A DNA stretch of 7,379 nt, taken from NCBI GenBank assembly GCA_017860085.1, contig JAFNAJ010000266.1:1-7379 (forward strand). Direction: 5' to 3'. Below, piece after piece: positions 5,547-7,379 of this stretch (positions are counted from its first letter, which is position 1; each line of letters starts with the position of its first letter). The stretch comes from Acidobacteriota bacterium (GTDB lineage Bacteria; Acidobacteriota; Vicinamibacteria; Vicinamibacterales; JAFNAJ01). A model generated the notes under the pieces. It was not told where the DNA came from and did no database searches. It worked only from the letters and a program-made list of their open reading frames with translations. Position numbers and translations under genes: made by a program.

Positions 5547-7379
5547 TCAGGCCTCGCGGAACGTCCGCAGCGTGTCGAGATAGTGATCGGGCAGGCCGAT
5601 GTCGTACCGCCGGCCCTCGACCACCAGGCCATGGAAGCCATCCTCCTGCCGGAGCCGATCGAGGGTGGAGGTCAGCTGGAACTCGCCGCGCTCCCGCACG
5701 TTGTTGCGGATGTTCTCCTCGAGGTAGTCGAAGAGCTGCGGCTTGATGACGTACTGCCCGAAGATCGTGAGGTACTCGTCGTCGGGGTAGCCCGGCACGC
5801 GCAGGCTGACCCGTGCGTAGTCGGCGGTCGGTTTCTCGGCGAACTCGGTGATGTTGAGCAGCCGCCCGGGCTCGATCCAGACACCGGTCGCGGTCCCGAA
5901 GGCCGCGATGTCTGCCTCCGGCGTGCGCCGGAGCCCCACGACGCTGGTGCCGGAGCGCTGGTATGCCTCGACCACCTGCCGGGCGCACGACGCGCCGCTC
6001 GTTGAGCGGTACAGGTGGTCGCCCAGCATCAGGAGGAAGGGTTCGTCGCCCAGCGCAGACCTGGCCGAGTAGACCGCGTGGCCGAAGCCCTCCTGCGCGG
6101 TCTGGGTCACGAACGCGACGTGCCGCCCGATCTCCAGGATTCGGCGCGCGTACTGCTGGAATGGAGGCGGCAGCTTGTTGTAGTTCTCAATCGAGATCTG
6201 CTGGGTGAAAAAGGCGCGGAAGTCGTCGAGGTCACTCTCCTGGACTACGACGACGACCTCCTCGATGCCGGCCTCGAGCGCCTCCTCCACGATCAAGAGG
6301 ATGGCCGGCTTCGCGATTCCGTCCCGGTCCACGATTGGGAAGAGTTCCTTCTTCGTGGCCTTGCTCGCCGGGAAGAGGCGTGTCCCGAAGCCGGCCGCCG
6401 GGATGAGCGCCTTGCGCACCCGCGGCCCCGTGCCGAGGGTGAGCGGGAGAGCGTGGAGGCCGAGGTCACGTTCGAGGATCTCGACCGCCGCGCGCTGGTC
6501 GGCCGCGCTGCGCGCCACGAGCTGGGCCGAGCCGTCGCCCTGGGAACCGACACCCTTGCCTCCCCACACGTGAGGCTTGAGGGCCCCGTGGGTGAGGACG
6601 CCGTGGAGCACGGGGGAGGCGAGTTCCTCGGGGCACGCCGGCATGGCGTAGCGGTCGAACAGGGCCTGGGCCTCGCTCATGAGCGTGCCGAGCCGCTCGG
6701 CGTCGCCTGCGGCCAGTGCCATCACGGCTTCGTGCACCACACGGCGGTTCGTGGGGCCGAGCAGTTCCTGCACCCCTCGTTCGACCTCACCCTCCGCGAA
6801 CGGGTAGCAGCGGTTCAGCCGCCTCAGGATCTCGACGGTGTCCTTTCTGGCGTCGAGGTCGACGACCACGAAGTGGAGGTCGCGGGCGGGCCGGATCTCC
6901 CGGGTCTCGAGCCGATCCCCGTCGAACTCCATGAGGACCGCGCGGTCGCCGAAGGCACAGCCCTGGTCCATCCGCCCGCAGCGCGAGGGCGTCGTGATCT
7001 CGCCCTGGTAGGCGAGCTCCATCTCCCCTCGGATGGTCAGGCGCAAATCGTAGACGCGGTTGAAAGCCCTCGCGGTCAGCACGCTGATCGCGGCGCTCGA
7101 CGACAGGCCCTTCTTGATGGGCAGGTCGGTCTTGAAGTTCCGGATGACGAGCCCGCGTACCCGGTAGTTCGTCAGCACCTGGTAGGCGACGCCGGCCGCG
7201 TAGGAGAAGAAACCCCCGCCCTGCGCCTCCTCCAGCAGCGCCTTTCCCTCGAACGGGATCTCGTGGGGCCCCCTCGTTTCGCCGTCCGGGGTGGTCGCCG
7301 TGAGCACGAGGGCCGTGGGGTGGGGCTCGACCTCGGCGTGAATGCCTTGGTTGGTACCGCAGATGATCGTGAAGCCCTT
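5547..7379 (-). CDS. GHMP (galactokinase-like) kinase fused to GalU-type sugar-1-phosphate nucleotidyltransferase, 5' end missing
   Basis: The frame is open to the window edge, giving 610 visible residues (residue 1 at 7379); the in-frame GTG at 7307 is not the true start because upstream codons still read as protein. Residues 1 to about 322 are a GHMP kinase. GLSSSAA (91-97) is the ATP phosphate-binding loop, and CGRMDQ with Asp138 matches the galactokinase-type catalytic aspartate. KGVGSQGDGS (275-284) is the C-terminal glycine-rich motif. Motif 1 must lie outside the window. Residues from about 323 are a nucleotidyltransferase: IPAAGFGTRLFPASKATKKE (326-345), GDH with metal-binding Asp454, EKP (515-517), GEFQLT (565-570) and DIG (593-595). 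GalU makes UDP-glucose; together the two halves could turn a free sugar into sugar-1-phosphate and then NDP-sugar. The sugar cannot be read from sequence. The domain order is the reverse of Bacteroides FKP. No signal peptide is seen; a cytosolic enzyme is likely. Confidence 0.8.
   Translation of the reverse strand, partial: KGFTIICGTNQGIHAEVEPHPTALVLTATTPDGETRGPHEIPFEGKALLEEAQGGGFFSYAAGVAYQVLTNYRVRGLVIRNFKTDLPIKKGLSSSAAISVLTARAFNRVYDLRLTIRGEMELAYQGEITTPSRCGRMDQGCAFGDRAVLMEFDGDRLETREIRPARDLHFVVVDLDARKDTVEILRRLNRCYPFAEGEVERGVQELLGPTNRRVVHEAVMALAAGDAERLGTLMSEAQALFDRYAMPACPEELASPVLHGVLTHGALKPHVWGGKGVGSQGDGSAQLVARSAADQRAAVEILERDLGLHALPLTLGTGPRVRKALIPAAGFGTRLFPASKATKKELFPIVDRDGIAKPAILLIVEEALEAGIEEVVVVVQESDLDDFRAFFTQQISIENYNKLPPPFQQYARRILEIGRHVAFVTQTAQEGFGHAVYSARSALGDEPFLLMLGDHLYRSTSGASCARQVVEAYQRSGTSVVGLRRTPEADIAAFGTATGVWIEPGRLLNITEFAEKPTADYARVSLRVPGYPDDEYLTIFGQYVIKPQLFDYLEENIRNNVRERGEFQLTSTLDRLRQEDGFHGLVVEGRRYDIGLPDHYLDTLRTFREA

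Noticed and set aside
4897..5988. 363-codon open frame on the minus strand
   Set aside because: It runs across the inverted repeat, part of the fusion gene in the wrong frame and the CocE C-terminus. It shows no family motifs.

Overview
This is a GC-rich bacterial window with tightly packed genes, good Shine-Dalgarno sites and secreted hydrolases. The mix of an S9-type esterase/peptidase, a CocE/NonD hydrolase, a divergent Lgt, a Dnmt2-like methyltransferase and a dispersed-type inverted repeat carrying GGGGTCAGGTCTTGAA suggests an Acidobacteriota-like (perhaps Vicinamibacteria) genome. That assignment is an impression from gene style and is not demonstrated.

Layout: bases 1-31 hold the first ten codons of a minus-strand gene (NmrA/SDR-like N-terminus). 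A 267-bp divergent intergenic region (32-298) holds an 18-bp palindrome, a GC-rich hairpin and an extended -10. A plus-strand run of three closely spaced genes follows: a secreted prolyl-oligopeptidase-type alpha/beta hydrolase (299-1453), an atypical prolipoprotein diacylglyceryl transferase (1472-2458) and a Dnmt2-type cytosine-5 methyltransferase (2464-3360). A hairpin directly after the last stop could end this operon. Next is a 143-bp spacer with degenerate heptanucleotide repeats, then a secreted CocE/NonD (S15-like) hydrolase (3504-5424) whose frame breaks near 4584, exactly where the catalytic histidine is expected. A 100-bp two-tier inverted repeat (5432-5531) separates it from a convergent minus-strand gene (5547 to beyond 7379). 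That gene encodes a galactokinase-like GHMP kinase fused to a GalU-type sugar-1-phosphate nucleotidyltransferase; its start lies outside the window.

How the genes work together: the kinase-nucleotidyltransferase fusion by itself suggests a two-step salvage route from free sugar to sugar-1-phosphate to NDP-sugar. The hydrolase-Lgt-Dnmt2 run looks like one transcript joining envelope functions with an RNA (or DNA) methyltransferase; no biochemical link between them is visible. The observations most worth following up are the bacterial Dnmt2 homologue with an altered catalytic loop, the Lgt with substitutions at conserved polar positions, the kinase-nucleotidyltransferase fusion, and the broken hydrolase next to the REP/MITE-like repeat.
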